Positions 4,722-6,547 of a stretch of DNA of 6,547 nt are shown here, in pieces. Positions within the stretch are counted from its first letter, which is position 1, and the number at the start of each line of letters is the position of its first letter. The position numbers and the translations under genes were made by a program. This DNA is from Anaerolineales bacterium. Its GTDB lineage: Bacteria; Chloroflexota; Anaerolineae; Anaerolineales; E44-bin32. The notes under the pieces are model-generated. The model worked only from the letters and a program-made list of their open reading frames with translations, was not told the origin of the DNA and made no database searches. Location of the stretch: positions 1 to 6,547 of the forward strand of contig JAUWDI010000053.1 of the NCBI GenBank assembly GCA_030608865.1, written 5' to 3'.

Positions 4722-6401
4722 ATGGTGCACTCCGAGCCAACTGATCTTCTCAATCGTGTCCACTTCCTTCGCCACCTGACACCCGAAGAGCGTATTGAGC
4801 TTGCAGAAGTGCTGCCGCGCGAGACATACGCAGCGGGTGAAACCATCGTAGCACAAGGGGGACCTCCGGATTCCTTATACATCATCCTGGAGGGTGAAGT
4901 TGAACTTCTCCATGGCGAGGAAGACGGTGAGCAGGATTCACTTGGACACCTGGTTGCGGGAGACACAATCGGCGCGCTCGAGATGATCTACCGTCAGCCA
5001 CGCCCGGCTACAGTTCAGTCAATTGAGTCCACTGTCGTTCTGCGGTGGGATCGCCTCCTCCTCACTCAATTCATGAAGACTCAACCGGCTGCGCTGAAAG
5101 GCTTACAATTCGTCGCCCAAAGCCACAAACTCGCAAAAAAACTTCGCTTTTCCTGGCTCAGAGAAGGCGAGATGATCTACGCTCTCGCCCGCAGACACTC
5201 TTTCGTGCTCTTTCAACGGTTGACCATCCCTGTGCTCATGATCGGCGGCGCTTCCGCACTCATCCTGTGGGCGCTTCTGGGCGACATCACCCTCCCCCTG
5301 TGGGGCGGATTTGGCCTTGGATTAGCCGGAATCCTCTTCGGCATTTGGCAGTGGTTGGATTGGACCAATGACTACTATATCGTGACCGATCGCCGCGCTG
5401 TCTGGCTAGAGAAGGTGATTGGCATCTACGACAGTCGCCGCGAGGCGCCGCTGCATACAATCCTCTCCATCAGCGTCGAAACTGAAGTCGCGGGGCGCAT
5501 GATGGGATTCGGGGACGTCGTGATTCGTACGTATACCGGCAAAGTCGTATTCCAAAGTGTTGGCGAAGCCCAAACGATTGCTGCCTTGATCGGCGCGAAC
5601 TGGCAGCGCCAGCGCGCAAAACAGGACCAAACTGACCGCGTGTCGCTGGTTGAAGCACTGGATCAGCGCCTGCAGGATGAAGAGCCCCAGATCGTTGAAG
5701 AGAGCCTTACATCGCTGCCAGATGAAATCGAATCCCCAGCAATTCGAGGGGTGGGACGTTGGGGGTTTAAGGTTCGTTTTGAAGATGAGGGCACAATTAC
5801 CTACCGAAAACACTGGGCCCAATTGTTGCGCGAGATCAGTATTCCCTCATTGTTATTTATTGTTGTAATCGGGTTTGTCGGCGCGCGTCTTGGTGGCTTG
5901 GTATCCTTTCCCTCTCCCAATATCTTCCTGCCCATAAGCATCGCTGCGATTGCGGCGATTTGTGTTTGGTGGATATACCGATACGCAGATTGGGCGAATG
6001 ACATCTACCAAATCACCGCTCAGCACATCATCGATATTAATAAAAAACCTCTCGCCCGGGAGGAGCGCAAAGTGGCTCCAATTGAGAACATCCTTGGTAC
6101 GGAGGTCGATCGCAAAGGCGTGTTTGGCATCCTGTTTAACTTTGGCGACGTGGTTGCGAATGTTGGCATAGCCCAGTTCGTCTTTCGGGGGGTTTACGAC
6201 CCGGTGACAGTTCAACAGGACATCGTCCACGCGCAGGAAGCCCTGATGCTTCGCAAAGCAGAACAAGCACGCTTCAAGCGACAGAGTGAAATGGTAGAAT
6301 TGTTTGATATTTATCACGACAAATACACCCAAGGAGACTCCGAAGACGAAGACGGAGATTCGCAGCACTATGGCAATTCGCGAGATCGTTACCCCACCTA
6401 A
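4722..6401 (+). CDS. Membrane protein with N-terminal cyclic-nucleotide-binding-like domain and two TM-hairpin/bacterial PH modules
   Basis: I recognise the domains but not a characterised function for this 559-residue protein. Residues about 10-125 form a CNB/Crp-type beta-barrel domain (conserved LYIILEGEVEL at 52-62). Its phosphate-binding cassette reads GALEMIYRQPRPATV (84-98): Arg94, which would hold the cyclic phosphate, is present, but the usual Glu after the Gly is Ala85, so ligand binding is uncertain. Then come a TM hairpin (about 163-187 and 192-212) and a PH-like domain (about 213-297), a charged linker (about 298-345), a second TM hairpin (about 371-391 and 400-419), a second PH-like domain (about 423-505) and an acidic tail. 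The two modules are an internal duplication: DWTND/DWAND and FGDVV recur 210-211 residues apart. Four membrane segments put all soluble domains in the cytoplasm. The start follows a -10 directly, with no ribosome-binding site. It is probably co-transcribed with def. A regulatory, ligand-sensing or membrane-scaffold role is inference only. Confidence 0.88.
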   Translation: MVHSEPTDLLNRVHFLRHLTPEERIELAEVLPRETYAAGETIVAQGGPPDSLYIILEGEVELLHGEEDGEQDSLGHLVAGDTIGALEMIYRQPRPATVQSIESTVVLRWDRLLLTQFMKTQPAALKGLQFVAQSHKLAKKLRFSWLREGEMIYALARRHSFVLFQRLTIPVLMIGGASALILWALLGDITLPLWGGFGLGLAGILFGIWQWLDWTNDYYIVTDRRAVWLEKVIGIYDSRREAPLHTILSISVETEVAGRMMGFGDVVIRTYTGKVVFQSVGEAQTIAALIGANWQRQRAKQDQTDRVSLVEALDQRLQDEEPQIVEESLTSLPDEIESPAIRGVGRWGFKVRFEDEGTITYRKHWAQLLREISIPSLLFIVVIGFVGARLGGLVSFPSPNIFLPISIAAIAAICVWWIYRYADWANDIYQITAQHIIDINKKPLAREERKVAPIENILGTEVDRKGVFGILFNFGDVVANVGIAQFVFRGVYDPVTVQQDIVHAQEALMLRKAEQARFKRQSEMVELFDIYHDKYTQGDSEDEDGDSQHYGNSRDRYPT

Positions 6402-6547
6402 CCCGACCCTGCGCCAACGCGCTCAAAAGGTCCACCGAATAACACCAGAGATTGGACAACTCATCGATGATTTAGTTGAGACGATGCGAGTCGCGCCAGG
6501 CGTCGGCCTTGCCGCACCCCAGATAGATGTCGGTTTACGGGTGATTG
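6370..6547 (+). CDS. def: Peptide deformylase, N-terminal part (partial)
   Basis: The product removes the formyl group from the N-terminal methionine of nascent proteins in the cytoplasm, using a metal ion. The window holds the first 59 codons and is open at the right edge. The N-terminus (MAIREIVTPPNPTLRQRA) is typical of the family, and motif I is complete as GVGLAAPQ (residues 44-51), including the Gln that helps hold the reaction intermediate. The metal-binding EGCLS and HExxH motifs should lie beyond the edge. The ATG at 6370 lies inside the preceding gene in another frame and overlaps its last 32 bp. The nearest Shine-Dalgarno-like GGAG (6354-6357) is 12 nt away, longer than ideal, so translation may depend on coupling to the upstream gene. 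Identification is secure despite truncation. Confidence 0.93.
   Translation, partial: MAIREIVTPPNPTLRQRAQKVHRITPEIGQLIDDLVETMRVAPGVGLAAPQIDVGLRVI

Noticed and set aside
5853..6368. Open frame of 171 codons on the minus strand, antisense to the CNB-PH gene
   Set aside because: It is fully covered by the plus-strand gene, whose internal duplication confirms the coding frame. No recognisable family or promoter supports the antisense reading.

Overview
The window looks like chromosomal housekeeping DNA from a bacterium, most likely a member of the Chloroflexota (an Anaerolineae-like lineage). This is an inference from three things: the style of the lipoprotein (ACAP followed by a Pro/Glu/Ala linker), the unusual CNB plus double bacterial-PH membrane protein placed just before peptide deformylase, and promoter architecture that includes an apparently leaderless gene. 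No 16S rRNA or other phylogenetic marker is present. I see no mobile element, CRISPR array, tRNA or rRNA.

Layout. The left 4.65 kb is read on the minus strand, in transcription order: ftsK/spoIIIE DNA translocase (4651 to 2321), a BMP/PnrA-type substrate-binding lipoprotein (2118 to 1054), and the first half of its ABC ATPase (801 to the window edge at 1, incomplete). The right 1.85 kb is read on the plus strand: a membrane protein with an N-terminal cyclic-nucleotide-binding-like domain and two TM-hairpin plus PH-like modules (4722 to 6401), overlapped by 32 bp by the start of peptide deformylase (def, 6370 to the window edge, incomplete). The two transcription units diverge from a compact intergenic region at 4652-4721.

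Regulation. The divergent region has two facing extended -10 elements (minus 4672-4680, plus 4707-4715). A short perfect palindrome (4689-4700) lies almost exactly midway between them. The plus-strand -10 sits so close to the ATG that the transcript is predicted to be leaderless. The lipoprotein gene has its own convincing promoter (2232-2260). Its leader of about 107 nt begins with a long bulged hairpin (2183-2223) and ends with a small hairpin that carries the Shine-Dalgarno sequence (2122-2141). A GC-rich hairpin (978-1009) separates the lipoprotein gene from the ATPase gene. That arrangement fits high expression of the binding protein and lower expression of the transporter core.

How the genes work together. 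The lipoprotein and ATPase are parts of one importer of the nucleoside/BMP class. Its second ATPase half-domain and its permeases should lie to the left of the window. FtsK (chromosome segregation at division) and peptide deformylase (N-terminal maturation of nascent proteins) are core functions. The CNB-PH-PH protein is the least understood gene here and the best candidate for something undescribed. Three starts were refined from ribosome-binding sites: ftsK at GTG 4651, the lipoprotein at ATG 2118, and an unresolved choice between ATG 801 and GTG 807 for the ATPase.
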